Origin: JAOBAU01 sp034667465
GTDB lineage: Bacteria; Acidobacteriota; Thermoanaerobaculia; Gp7-AA8
Direction of reading: 5' to 3'
Assembly: GCA_034667465.1 (NCBI GenBank)
Contig: JAXDJV010000013.1
Location: forward strand, 1 to 64,000
Length of the DNA: 64,000 bases
The notes below the pieces were generated by a model. That model did not search any database, had not been told where the DNA came from, and saw nothing but the letters and a program-made list of their open reading frames with translations. Below, piece by piece: positions 48,615 through 56,582 of this stretch (position 1 is its first letter; each line of letters opens with the position of its first letter). Both the position numbers and the translations under genes were made by a program.

Positions 48615-51056
48615 ATGCGCGTGGATCACGAAAAGCGGGAGCTCGTCTGCTCGGTCGGCGACCTCGTTTACGAGTCGACCTACCGCCGCATCGGCGTGGA
48701 GCGGGGCGACGGTTTCCGGCGGATGTGGATCGGTCAGGACATCCACACGCGCCGCGCGGAGCTGCGGGCGGCGGAGGATCCGGCGTATCGCGCCGAAGTT
48801 CACGTCATCCATCGGACACGGATTCGCGAGTGGGACGTTACGGTGCAGGGACGCATCGACGGCCTCTCCATCGATAAAGAACGGCGCATCGTTTCCATCG
48901 AAGAGGTGAAGTCGATTCACTTCGATCTCGAGCTCGAAGCGCTTTTCCGTTCCGAGAAACTGCAGCGCCATCTCTACCAGCTGCTGCTCTACGCGTTCTT
49001 TCTTTCGAGGCAGCCCGATCTCGAAGGCTATGACTTCAAGCCGCAACTGGTGCTGATCGATCTGCTCTCCGGCGACACGCGGCTCGTCGACGCCGATTTC
49101 GATCGCGGCCACATCGAGTCGGCGCTCGGCGCGTCGCTCGATCATCTCGTCGACGAGCTCGAAACCGCGCACTCGCTGCTGATCGCCAAGAAAGCGTTCG
49201 CGGAGACGATGCCGTTTCCGTACGACGAAGTGCGGCCGTTTCAGCAGGAGATGATCGATGCCGTCGGCCGGACGATTCGCCAGCGCGAGGCGTTGCTCGT
49301 CTCGGCGCCGACCGGCGTCGGCAAGACGATCGCCGCGCTCTTTCCGGCCGTGCGCGAATCGCTGAGCGCCGGGAAGAAGCTCTTTTTCCTCACCTCGAAA
49401 ACGCTGCAGCAGGACGCGGCCGTCAGCGCACTGACGATGATCAACGATGGCTCGTTCCGCGTGCTGCGCATCCGTTCCAAACAGAAGATGTGCGCGCACA
49501 CGGAGATGATCTGCCACGAGGACTTCTGTCCGTTCGCGGCGCGCTACTCCGAGAAGATGGAGAAGTCGGGACTGCGCTCCGAGATCACAACGTCGATGAG
49601 TTACTTCGATCCCGACATCACCTTCGAGCTGGCGAAGTCGAAGGAAGTCTGTCCGTTCGAAGTCTCGCTGGAGCTGATCGACGAAGCGGACGTCATCGTC
49701 TGCGATTACAACTACATCTTCGATCCGTACGTCGGGCTGAAGGCGTATCAGCACGACGGCGATTACGGCGACTGCGTGCTCGTCATCGACGAAGCGCACA
49801 ACCTCGTCGACCGCGGCCGCGGCTGGTACTCGCCGGAGCTGCACGCGAAGTCGTTCGATGAGATTCGCAATCATCTGCGCGGCCGCAACTGCTGGATCGA
49901 CGGCTGGGAAGCGCTGCTCGTCATCCTCGAGGATCACTTCCGAGAGCTCGCCGAATCGATCGACGAAGAGGCCGGCCAGAAGCAGGCGCTCTGCTCGCCG
50001 CTGCGCGATCTCTTCATCGAGCAGCGCGCGGAATGGGAGCGCATCGTCCTCGAGTACATCGGCTGGAAGATCGACAACCGGATCGCCGAAGAGGACGACC
50101 CGCTCATCGATTTCTATTTCAAGCTCGTGAAATTCGCGAACCTTCTCGGAGAAGAGGGCGACGAGTTCGCGCACCTCATCGAGAGAACGAACGAAGGTCT
50201 GAAGCTGAAGATCTTCTGCAAAGATCCATCGCGGTTCCTCGGCAAGATTTTCGATTCGGCGCACGCGACCATCGCGCTCTCGGCGACGCTCGAGCCGTTC
50301 GATTTCTATCGCAAGACGCTCGGCTTTCCGACGCAGCGCGTCGCCGAGCTGTCGCTGCCGTCGCCCTTTCCGCGCGACAACCGGAAGATCGTCATCGTTC
50401 CCGATCTCGACACGACGTACAAACAGCGCGCGAACCACTACGACAAGATCGCGGAGACGGTCGCGCAGATCTCGGAAGCGAGCGACGGCAACTACCTCGC
50501 GCTCTTTCCGAGCTACGCGTTTCTCCGCGAGATCTCCGATCGGATGCCGCCGCTGCGCAAGAACATCATGGTGCAGCGCAGCGATATGACCGACTACGAG
50601 CGCAACGCCATCCTCGACATCCTGCGCGACAAACCGCGGCGCGGAAATCTCATCCTCGCCGTGTCGGGCGGCATGTACGCGGAAGGAATCGACTATCAGG
50701 GTGACATGCTGTCGGGCGTGATGGTGATCGGACCGGCGCTGCCGCAGGTCAGCTTCGAGCAGGAGTTGCTGAAGCGCTACTACGACGATCAGTACGGCGC
50801 CGGCTTCGAGTTCGCGTATCTGATTCCGGGGATGACGCGCGTCGTGCAGTCGGCCGGACGGGTGATCCGCAGCGAGCACGACGTCGGCATCATCGCGCTG
50901 CTCTGCCGGCGCTTCACGCAGGAAAGCTACACGCGTTACTTCCCCACCGACTGGTACGAGGAGTCGCCGCGCGAGCTGGTCACGCGCAAAGCGGCGAGCG
51001 AAGTGCAGGCGTTCTTCGAAGCGAAGGCGACGCCGCAGTTGCGGCTGCTGCGCTGA
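48615..51056 (+). CDS. Nuclease-fused XPD/DinG-type DNA helicase
   Basis: 813 residues. The N-terminal 200 look like a PD-(D/E)XK nuclease: Asp in RIDGLSID (about 82) and ExK in VSIEEVKSIHF (about 96-98). The superfamily 2 helicase core follows: APTGVGKTI (about 231), four cysteines for a [4Fe-4S] cluster (MCAH, MICHEDFC, VCPFE; about 291, 299, 305, 345), VIDEAHN (about 390), LSATLEP, VSGGMYAEGIDY and QSAGRVIRS. It should unwind DNA 5'-3' and perhaps cut it, in repair. Upstream start fixed by the -10 box. Confidence 0.85.
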   Translation: MRVDHEKRELVCSVGDLVYESTYRRIGVERGDGFRRMWIGQDIHTRRAELRAAEDPAYRAEVHVIHRTRIREWDVTVQGRIDGLSIDKERRIVSIEEVKSIHFDLELEALFRSEKLQRHLYQLLLYAFFLSRQPDLEGYDFKPQLVLIDLLSGDTRLVDADFDRGHIESALGASLDHLVDELETAHSLLIAKKAFAETMPFPYDEVRPFQQEMIDAVGRTIRQREALLVSAPTGVGKTIAALFPAVRESLSAGKKLFFLTSKTLQQDAAVSALTMINDGSFRVLRIRSKQKMCAHTEMICHEDFCPFAARYSEKMEKSGLRSEITTSMSYFDPDITFELAKSKEVCPFEVSLELIDEADVIVCDYNYIFDPYVGLKAYQHDGDYGDCVLVIDEAHNLVDRGRGWYSPELHAKSFDEIRNHLRGRNCWIDGWEALLVILEDHFRELAESIDEEAGQKQALCSPLRDLFIEQRAEWERIVLEYIGWKIDNRIAEEDDPLIDFYFKLVKFANLLGEEGDEFAHLIERTNEGLKLKIFCKDPSRFLGKIFDSAHATIALSATLEPFDFYRKTLGFPTQRVAELSLPSPFPRDNRKIVIVPDLDTTYKQRANHYDKIAETVAQISEASDGNYLALFPSYAFLREISDRMPPLRKNIMVQRSDMTDYERNAILDILRDKPRRGNLILAVSGGMYAEGIDYQGDMLSGVMVIGPALPQVSFEQELLKRYYDDQYGAGFEFAYLIPGMTRVVQSAGRVIRSEHDVGIIALLCRRFTQESYTRYFPTDWYEESPRELVTRKAASEVQAFFEAKATPQLRLLR

Positions 51057-51073
51057 GGCGCGTCGCAGTCGCG

Positions 51074-51079
51074 TATCCT
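51074..51079 (+). promoter_or_regulatory. -10 box TATCCT of the 178-residue lipoprotein
   Basis: TATCCT ends 6 nt before the ATG at 51086. Confidence 0.5.
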
Positions 51080-51085
51080 GCTGCG

Positions 51086-51622
51086 ATGATTCGCCGCGCG
51101 CTCGTTCCTCTCTCCGCAATCGTGTTCGTCGCCTGCGCCAGCGCGCCGCCGGCGAAGGTGCCGCAATGGTCGTCGGTTCCGCGCACCGTGCTCGACGCGT
51201 TCTGCGTCGAAGCACGCGCGGAAGGGCTCGCGCGTGAGAACCCGGTCAACGTCGTCTCATCAACGCAGCCGGTCAGTGCCGCGGCGCTGACCGGACTCGC
51301 CGAACGTTCGATGAAGGCGCTGCACAACGCGGCCGACGTCGCCGACCAGCTGAACGCGAATCTGCCCGAGCTGCCGATCGACATCGCGTCAGATGTCTGT
51401 CCGTGGAACGCTGTGACGCGCCTCGATCGCCGCCGCGACTCGGACGTCATGGTCGTGCAGATCTCCGCGCCGTTCGTGAATCCGTTCCTGAAGACGGACG
51501 TCGGCGTGCTCCTCCGTCTCTCCCTCGGCGGCGAGTCATCGCTCTGGTTCTGGATCCCGGTGAACGAGCGAAACGGCAAGTGGCTGGCCGGCCGCGTCAG
51601 AGGGCTCGGCGTTCAGGAGTGA
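51086..51622 (+). CDS. Putative lipoprotein of unknown function
   Basis: 178 residues. The hydrophobic start (LVPLSAIVFVACAS) has a lipobox-like VACA with Cys 17. The mature part has two further cysteines (AFCVEAR, SDVCPWN) and a C-terminal beta stretch (SLWFWIPVNERNGKW). Not recognised. It overlaps the convergent gene at 51597 by 26 bp. Confidence 0.68.
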   Translation: MIRRALVPLSAIVFVACASAPPAKVPQWSSVPRTVLDAFCVEARAEGLARENPVNVVSSTQPVSAAALTGLAERSMKALHNAADVADQLNANLPELPIDIASDVCPWNAVTRLDRRRDSDVMVVQISAPFVNPFLKTDVGVLLRLSLGGESSLWFWIPVNERNGKWLAGRVRGLGVQE

Positions 51623-52139
51623 GCAGGCGGTCGACGGCGAGGATGAGTCGCCACGCGGCGTCGGGTGTTTCGTTCCAATAGCTGCGAGCAGTGACGGTGA
51701 TTCCTTCGCGATCGATGATCAGCTCCGCGCCGCCGTACGGAACTTCGTGCATCGCGAACGCGATTTCGTCATTGCTGTTGAGAGCGCGCGCGAGCTCAAC
51801 GGCGTCGCCGTGAAAGCGGAACACGCTCGGCTCGATTTCGATGACGTCGGCACGGAACGCGTCGTTGAGCCACGCGAGCGCGTCGCTCTTTCGAGTCATG
51901 TGCAGCGTGACCGCTGACGGTCGTTCCAGCCGAAGACGCGAGCGGTTTCGCACGCGCCAAAACGAGACCGGGACTCTATTCCACCGCGACTCCATCGTCG
52001 ACATGAGCCAGTCGTACTCTCCGTCTTCCCAACCGGCGCGTCGAGCAAATTCGCGCAGGAGGCGAATCGCGTGACGGTGCATGAGAAACGGAACGGCGAA
52101 TGCCGCGATCGCGAACACGACAATCGGAACGAACACCAT
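51597..52139 (-). CDS. Membrane-anchored protein of unknown function
   Basis: 180 residues with one N-terminal transmembrane helix (VFVPIVVFAIAAFAVPFLMH) and a soluble alpha/beta part. No family recognised. Divergent from the OsmC gene with 26 bp between start codons and overlapping -10 boxes; convergent with the lipoprotein gene. Confidence 0.68.
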   Translation of the reverse strand: MVFVPIVVFAIAAFAVPFLMHRHAIRLLREFARRAGWEDGEYDWLMSTMESRWNRVPVSFWRVRNRSRLRLERPSAVTLHMTRKSDALAWLNDAFRADVIEIEPSVFRFHGDAVELARALNSNDEIAFAMHEVPYGGAELIIDREGITVTARSYWNETPDAAWRLILAVDRLLTPERRAL

Positions 52140-52149
52140 CGCCGCGCCG

Positions 52150-52155
52150 AGCGTA
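52150..52155 (-). promoter_or_regulatory. -10 box TACGCT of the 180-residue membrane protein
   Basis: Minus-strand TACGCT ends 10 nt before the ATG at 52139 and overlaps the OsmC box by two bases. Confidence 0.45.
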
Positions 52156-52159
52156 CCAT
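52154..52159 (+). promoter_or_regulatory. -10 box TACCAT of the OsmC gene
   Basis: TACCAT ends 6 nt before the ATG at 52166. Confidence 0.5.
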
Positions 52160-52165
52160 TCGCTC

Positions 52166-52591
52166 ATGAGCGGACCTGTCGTCCTTCGCGCGCTTGCCGG
52201 TTTTCGCAATGAGATTGACGCCGGAACTCATCGGCTGATTGCTGACGAGCCCTCCGATGCCGGCGGAACCGACGGCGGACCGACGCCCTACGACTTCCTC
52301 TCCGCCGCGCTCGGGTCGTGTACCGCGATGACGATCCGCTTCCTCGCGCAACGCGACAACATTCCGCTCGAAGGAACCGAGATCTCGGTCACCAACGATC
52401 GGATGTACGCGAAGGATTGCGCGGACTGCATGACCGCGAACGGCTACATCCATCGATTCACGGTTCGTATCAAACTCCTCGGCACGCTGACGACCGAACA
52501 GCGCGAGCGTTTGCTCTCCGCGGCGAAGCGTTGTCCGGTCTACAAAACGCTCACGAACGAGATCCGAATCGACGACATCCTGGAGCCGTGA
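52166..52591 (+). CDS. OsmC-family peroxidase-like protein
   Basis: 141 residues. OsmC/Ohr-type thiol proteins reduce organic hydroperoxides. The two redox cysteines are visible in LGSCTAMTIR (about 50) and AAKRCPVYKTL (about 120), with the dimer-forming strands before and after. Two additional cysteines (KDCADCM) are not family hallmarks. ATG 52166 is fixed by its -10 box. Stand-alone gene. Confidence 0.88.
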   Translation: MSGPVVLRALAGFRNEIDAGTHRLIADEPSDAGGTDGGPTPYDFLSAALGSCTAMTIRFLAQRDNIPLEGTEISVTNDRMYAKDCADCMTANGYIHRFTVRIKLLGTLTTEQRERLLSAAKRCPVYKTLTNEIRIDDILEP

Positions 52592-52647
52592 CGGCCATTA
52601 CGCCACTTTCGGAACGTGGCACATGCCTTTCACTGCATTAGGGCGTT

Positions 52648-53106
52648 ATGGCAGTGATATCAAACAGTTACCCCGAATCGCGAGTGCTCGTTGCCGATGA
52701 CGACCGGTCGATCCGGCATCTCGTCAGCACAATCGTCCGCCGCGAACATTTCAAGATCGATTCTGCCGCCGATGGACTCGGAGCAATCGAGTGTCTGAAG
52801 CAGCACGAGTACAACGTCATCCTGCTCGATTTGATGATGCCGCGGCTCGATGGATTCGGCGTGATCGAATATCTCCGCACGCATCCGCCAAAGGTGAAGC
52901 CGATCGTGCTCGTCATCTCGGCCTACGCCGATCAGAAGTTCAAAGAGGTCGATCCGCATATCGTCGCCGGCGTCATTCGCAAGCCATTCGAAGTCGCCGA
53001 CCTCGGCACGCTCGTGCGTCTCTGCGTGCGCGGTTTCGAGGACGAGCTGTCGTATCAGATGGCCATCGCGCAGGATCGCGCAGTGCGCGATTTCGAGCGA
53101 ACGTAG
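52648..53106 (+). CDS. Response regulator receiver protein
   Basis: 152 residues. Receiver domain with acidic ADDD, phospho-acceptor Asp in VILLDLMMPRLDGF, Ser in LVISAYAD and Lys in VIRKPFE, plus a 30-residue C-terminal helix and no DNA-binding domain. Orphan: no kinase gene is close. It converges on asnB with a 6-bp gap. Confidence 0.9.
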   Translation: MAVISNSYPESRVLVADDDRSIRHLVSTIVRREHFKIDSAADGLGAIECLKQHEYNVILLDLMMPRLDGFGVIEYLRTHPPKVKPIVLVISAYADQKFKEVDPHIVAGVIRKPFEVADLGTLVRLCVRGFEDELSYQMAIAQDRAVRDFERT

Positions 53107-53112
53107 CGCGCG

Positions 53113-54951
53113 CTACGTCCAGCGCTCGAGCCAGTACTGCAGCATCACCAGCGCCCACAACGGCTTCGCATGATTGGCGCGATGCGCGCGATGTGCGGCG
53201 AGGAGCTCACCGACATACGGCGCGTTCACCAGTCCCTGCGATTTCAGGCGGCCGGGATCGAGCAGCCGATCGACTTCACCACGCAGCCCGCCGTTCAGCC
53301 AGCTTGCGACCGGCACCGAGAGTCCGCGCTTGCGGCGATAGATGACGTCTTTCGGCAACCACTTCTCCGCTGCCTTCTTCAGCACCCACTTCGTCTCGAG
53401 CCGCTTCACGCGCACCGACGTCGGCAGCGTCAGCGCGAAGCGCGTCAGATCGCGATCGAGGAACGGCGCGCGCGCTTCGACCGATGAAAGCATCGTGGCG
53501 CGATCGACTTTCACCAGGAGGTTGTCGCGCAGGTAGCTGCGATAGTCGAGCAGCATCGCCGACGCGAGCGGATCGGCGTTCGCCGGCAACTCGGGAAGCG
53601 TCAGCGGTGACGGCGACTTCATGTGGATGCGATCGGAGAGTCCGGTGCCGAACCATGCGAGATGCCGATCGATCCACGGACGTTCCGCGTCGGCGACGAA
53701 CTTCTTCAGCAGAAATTCGATCGTCACCTTCTTGTCGGACGCGCGAAGACCCGACACCGCTTTGCGAATTGCGGCGCGAACCGGCGCCGGCAGCGCGTCG
53801 TAAAGCGGCGCGACTTTGTGGCCGAGGTAGGTCGGGTAACCGCCGAACAGCTCGTCGGCTCCCTCGCCGCTGAGGATGACTTTCACATGCTGACGCGCGG
53901 CGCGCGCGAGGAGAAACGTCGGGAGAATGGCCGGATCGGCGAGCGGCTCCGCGACGCGTGTCGTCACGTTTTGCAACGCTTCGAGCAGCGCCTCTTCATC
54001 GCTGCGCACCGGAACGTGCTGCGTGCCGATCTGTCTCGCGAGGATCGCCGCGTCGCCGCTCTCGTCGTACGACTTCTCCGCGAACTGGGCCGAGAACGTG
54101 TGCACCTTCCCGACGCCGATCGTCTGCGCGGCGAGCGTCGCGAGAATCGACGAGTCCATGCCGCCGCTGATGAATACGCCAACGGGAACATCAGCGATGA
54201 CCTGCTTGCGCACCGCCTCTTCCATCAGCTCGCGCAGCGTCTTAACCGCGTTTGACGATGAGCGCGGCTCGATCTCGAACGACGACGGATCCCAGTAGCG
54301 AACGACCTGCTCGGAGTCCTCGCGAAAGCGAACATACGTTCCCGCTTCCACGCGGCGGATGGCGCGGAACATCGTGCGCGGCTCCGGCACGTAGCCGAGG
54401 CGAAGGTAATCGGCGAGCGCCGCATCGTCGAGTTCGCGCGGAAGATCGGGATAGCGAAGAATGCACTGCAGCTCGGACGCGAAAAGAATCTCGTGTCCGA
54501 TGCGCGCATAGAAGAGCGGCTTCTCGCCCGCGCGGTCGCGCGCGAGAATGAGCGTGCGCGTGCGATCGTCCCAGATCGCGAGGCCGAACATGCCGTCGAG
54601 CTCTTCGACCGCCGCGGCGCCGCGCTCGAGATACAGAGGCAGGATCGTCTCGACGTCGGAGTGCGATCGATACGGATATTGCGGATAGCGCGCACGGATC
54701 GACGCGGCGTTGTAAATCTCACCGTTGCACTCGAGCCAGACCTGCGAGCCGGGGGCGGCGAACGGCTGATCGGCGCGCTCGTGCAGATCGATGATGCGCA
54801 GCCGCTCGGTGCCGATCACCGCATCGGGATGCGTGAACGCCGCGTGGCCGTCCGGCCCGCGGTGCCGCAGCGCGGCTCCCATTTCATCCAGCACCGACGG
54901 GTAGCGCAGCGCGCTGCCGTTGTCGGCGACCATCCCGTATATGCCGCACAT
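53113..54951 (-). CDS. asnB: Asparagine synthase (glutamine-hydrolysing)
   Basis: 612 residues. Class II glutaminase domain from Cys 2 (CGIYGMVADNG, then RHRGPDGHAAF, CNGEIYN), and the synthetase PP-loop FISGGMDSSILATL (about residue 268) with a SGEGADELFGGYPTY. Makes asparagine from aspartate, glutamine and ATP; related enzymes act in surface-glycan amidation. Its ATG overlaps the glycosyltransferase stop (TGATG), so both may serve envelope biogenesis. TACAAT ends 9 nt before the ATG. Confidence 0.93.
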   Translation of the reverse strand: MCGIYGMVADNGSALRYPSVLDEMGAALRHRGPDGHAAFTHPDAVIGTERLRIIDLHERADQPFAAPGSQVWLECNGEIYNAASIRARYPQYPYRSHSDVETILPLYLERGAAAVEELDGMFGLAIWDDRTRTLILARDRAGEKPLFYARIGHEILFASELQCILRYPDLPRELDDAALADYLRLGYVPEPRTMFRAIRRVEAGTYVRFREDSEQVVRYWDPSSFEIEPRSSSNAVKTLRELMEEAVRKQVIADVPVGVFISGGMDSSILATLAAQTIGVGKVHTFSAQFAEKSYDESGDAAILARQIGTQHVPVRSDEEALLEALQNVTTRVAEPLADPAILPTFLLARAARQHVKVILSGEGADELFGGYPTYLGHKVAPLYDALPAPVRAAIRKAVSGLRASDKKVTIEFLLKKFVADAERPWIDRHLAWFGTGLSDRIHMKSPSPLTLPELPANADPLASAMLLDYRSYLRDNLLVKVDRATMLSSVEARAPFLDRDLTRFALTLPTSVRVKRLETKWVLKKAAEKWLPKDVIYRRKRGLSVPVASWLNGGLRGEVDRLLDPGRLKSQGLVNAPYVGELLAAHRAHRANHAKPLWALVMLQYWLERWT

Positions 54952-56558
54952 CAGCGGGGCATTGTATACGCCACGAAATGCGGGTTTTCCGCGACGAGCT
55001 TCGCACCGTGCGCCTCGACCGCGGCGCGATTTTTCGTGTCGTTGTTGCGGACGATGAAGAGGCGCGGTTTGCCGTCGAACATCGACGCGAGCCGATCGAC
55101 GGTACGCAGCGGCGAACCGGGCGCATTCGCGAAGCTTCCGTAGTGGCGGATGAGGTAGTTGCTCGTGAACTCTTCCGCGTCGGGACTGATCACGGTGATC
55201 GGGCGGCCGAGGTAGAACGCCATCGAGCCGGTGAACGCTTCGACCCCGACGACTTCCGCGCCGTTCGCATACGGCCGCAGCTGCGCGATGAAGGTTCGCG
55301 TCGAGCGCCGCTCGCCGACGGCGTTCATCAGCGGATTGCCGAGGATCGGGATGAGGATCACGGGAAGCGCGAGCGCGATGAATGCGACGTGCGGTCGTCG
55401 TTCGAGCACAAACGCGACGATGCCGCAGACGAGCGCCACGACTCCGATCACGATCGCGGTCGATTCGGACGCTTCGAGCACGCCCGGCTTCATGTGCCGC
55501 GCGCTGATGACGACCGGCGCGGCAATCAGCACCGCGCCGAGGATCGCGAAGATGATCGCGGCCGCACGCGTCCCGATGCGGCGCCGCGTCTCATCGCTCC
55601 AGAGATACGCGACGAGCAGCGCGATCGCCGGCATCACCGGCAGGATGTACTGCGGCCGCTTCGACTGCGAGATCGAGAAGAAGAGAAACGGAATCGCGAT
55701 CCAGAGCAGGACATAGAGCCGCGCATCGCGCGCGCGGACGTCGTCGCGCCGCGCGCCGAAGAGCGCGACGAACGACCACGGCATCGCGCCGCCGAGGAGA
55801 TACGGGATGAAGTACCACGGCGGACCGGTCCGCTTGAGCGCTTTCGTCGCGAGCCGCTGCGCGGTTTCGGTGACGACGACGTAGTGGAGAAAATCGGGGA
55901 TGACCTGCGAGACCGCCCAAACCCACGGCGCGATGATGACGACGAAAAGCGCCAGACCGCCCCACGACCAGAGAGCCTTGAAGCGCTTCTGCACGATCGC
56001 GAACGGGATCGCAATGATGAGCGGAAGGAGGATCGCGACCGGACCTTTCGTCAGCACGCCGAGGGCGATCGCGGACCACGCGAGGAGCGTCCACCGCTTG
56101 TTCGCGTCGACGATCGCGAAGTAGAACGCGACGATCGCAACGACGATGAAGAACGTCAGCGCACTGTCGAAAATCACCGTTCGCGAAAAGGCGATCGTCA
56201 GCGGCTGCGACAACATCACGATCGTCGCGATCCACCCCTGCTCTTCTCCCCACACGCGTCGCGCGAACGCAAACAACACGACAGCCGTCGCGAGGGTGAA
56301 GAGGAGCGCCGGCAGTCGCGCCGCCAGCTCATTCGCGCCGATCACTTCCATGCATGCGGCCTCGGCTGCGAAATAGATGATCGGCTTGTCGAGATACGGC
56401 AGCGTGTCGAGCCGCGGCATCACGTAATCGTTCGTCGCCGCCATCTCGCGGCCGACTTCGGCGTTTCGTCCTTCGTCGGCGTCGAACAGCGGAAAGCCGC
56501 CGAGGTGGACGAAGAGAGCGACAACGACGACGAGGAGAAAGAGACGAAGGACGCGCAC
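54951..56558 (-). CDS. GT39/ArnT-like membrane glycosyltransferase
   Basis: 535 residues with about ten transmembrane helices. The first periplasmic loop carries FPLFDADEGRNAEVGREM, the acidic motif of ArnT/PMT-type enzymes using polyprenyl-phosphate sugars. Transfers a sugar to a lipid or protein on the periplasmic face; acceptor unknown. The GTG start 56558 stands 7 nt after a TGTTAGCGT box; the longer frame is antisense to the M28 gene. Overlaps asnB by 3 bp. Confidence 0.85.
   Translation of the reverse strand: MRVLRLFLLVVVVALFVHLGGFPLFDADEGRNAEVGREMAATNDYVMPRLDTLPYLDKPIIYFAAEAACMEVIGANELAARLPALLFTLATAVVLFAFARRVWGEEQGWIATIVMLSQPLTIAFSRTVIFDSALTFFIVVAIVAFYFAIVDANKRWTLLAWSAIALGVLTKGPVAILLPLIIAIPFAIVQKRFKALWSWGGLALFVVIIAPWVWAVSQVIPDFLHYVVVTETAQRLATKALKRTGPPWYFIPYLLGGAMPWSFVALFGARRDDVRARDARLYVLLWIAIPFLFFSISQSKRPQYILPVMPAIALLVAYLWSDETRRRIGTRAAAIIFAILGAVLIAAPVVISARHMKPGVLEASESTAIVIGVVALVCGIVAFVLERRPHVAFIALALPVILIPILGNPLMNAVGERRSTRTFIAQLRPYANGAEVVGVEAFTGSMAFYLGRPITVISPDAEEFTSNYLIRHYGSFANAPGSPLRTVDRLASMFDGKPRLFIVRNNDTKNRAAVEAHGAKLVAENPHFVAYTMPR
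54961..54966 (-). promoter_or_regulatory. -10 box TACAAT of asnB
   Basis: Minus-strand TACAAT ends 9 nt before the ATG at 54951, inside the last codons of the glycosyltransferase gene. Confidence 0.5.
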
Positions 56559-56565
56559 GGCGCGA

Positions 56566-56574
56566 ACGCTAACA
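56566..56574 (-). promoter_or_regulatory. Extended -10 (TG-T-TAGCGT) of the glycosyltransferase
   Basis: Minus-strand TGTTAGCGT ends 7 nt before the GTG at 56558 and overlaps the M28 box on the other strand. Confidence 0.45.
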
Positions 56575-56575
56575 T
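56570..56575 (+). promoter_or_regulatory. -10 box TAACAT of the M28 peptidase
   Basis: TAACAT ends 7 nt before the ATG at 56583. Confidence 0.45.
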
Positions 56576-56582
56576 ATGGGCG

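Noticed and set aside
46196..48616. 806-residue minus-strand frame opposite the cyclase-like gene
   Set aside because: Same shadow effect; the plus-strand frame has cyclase-like motifs and a -10 box at its start.
48600..51215. 871-residue minus-strand frame opposite the XPD helicase
   Set aside because: Shadow of the helicase codons; charged low-complexity composition and no conserved motif.
54978..56582. N-terminal extension of the second M28 peptidase
   Set aside because: This stretch is antisense to the GT39 gene; a signal peptide and -10 box fix the real start at 56583.
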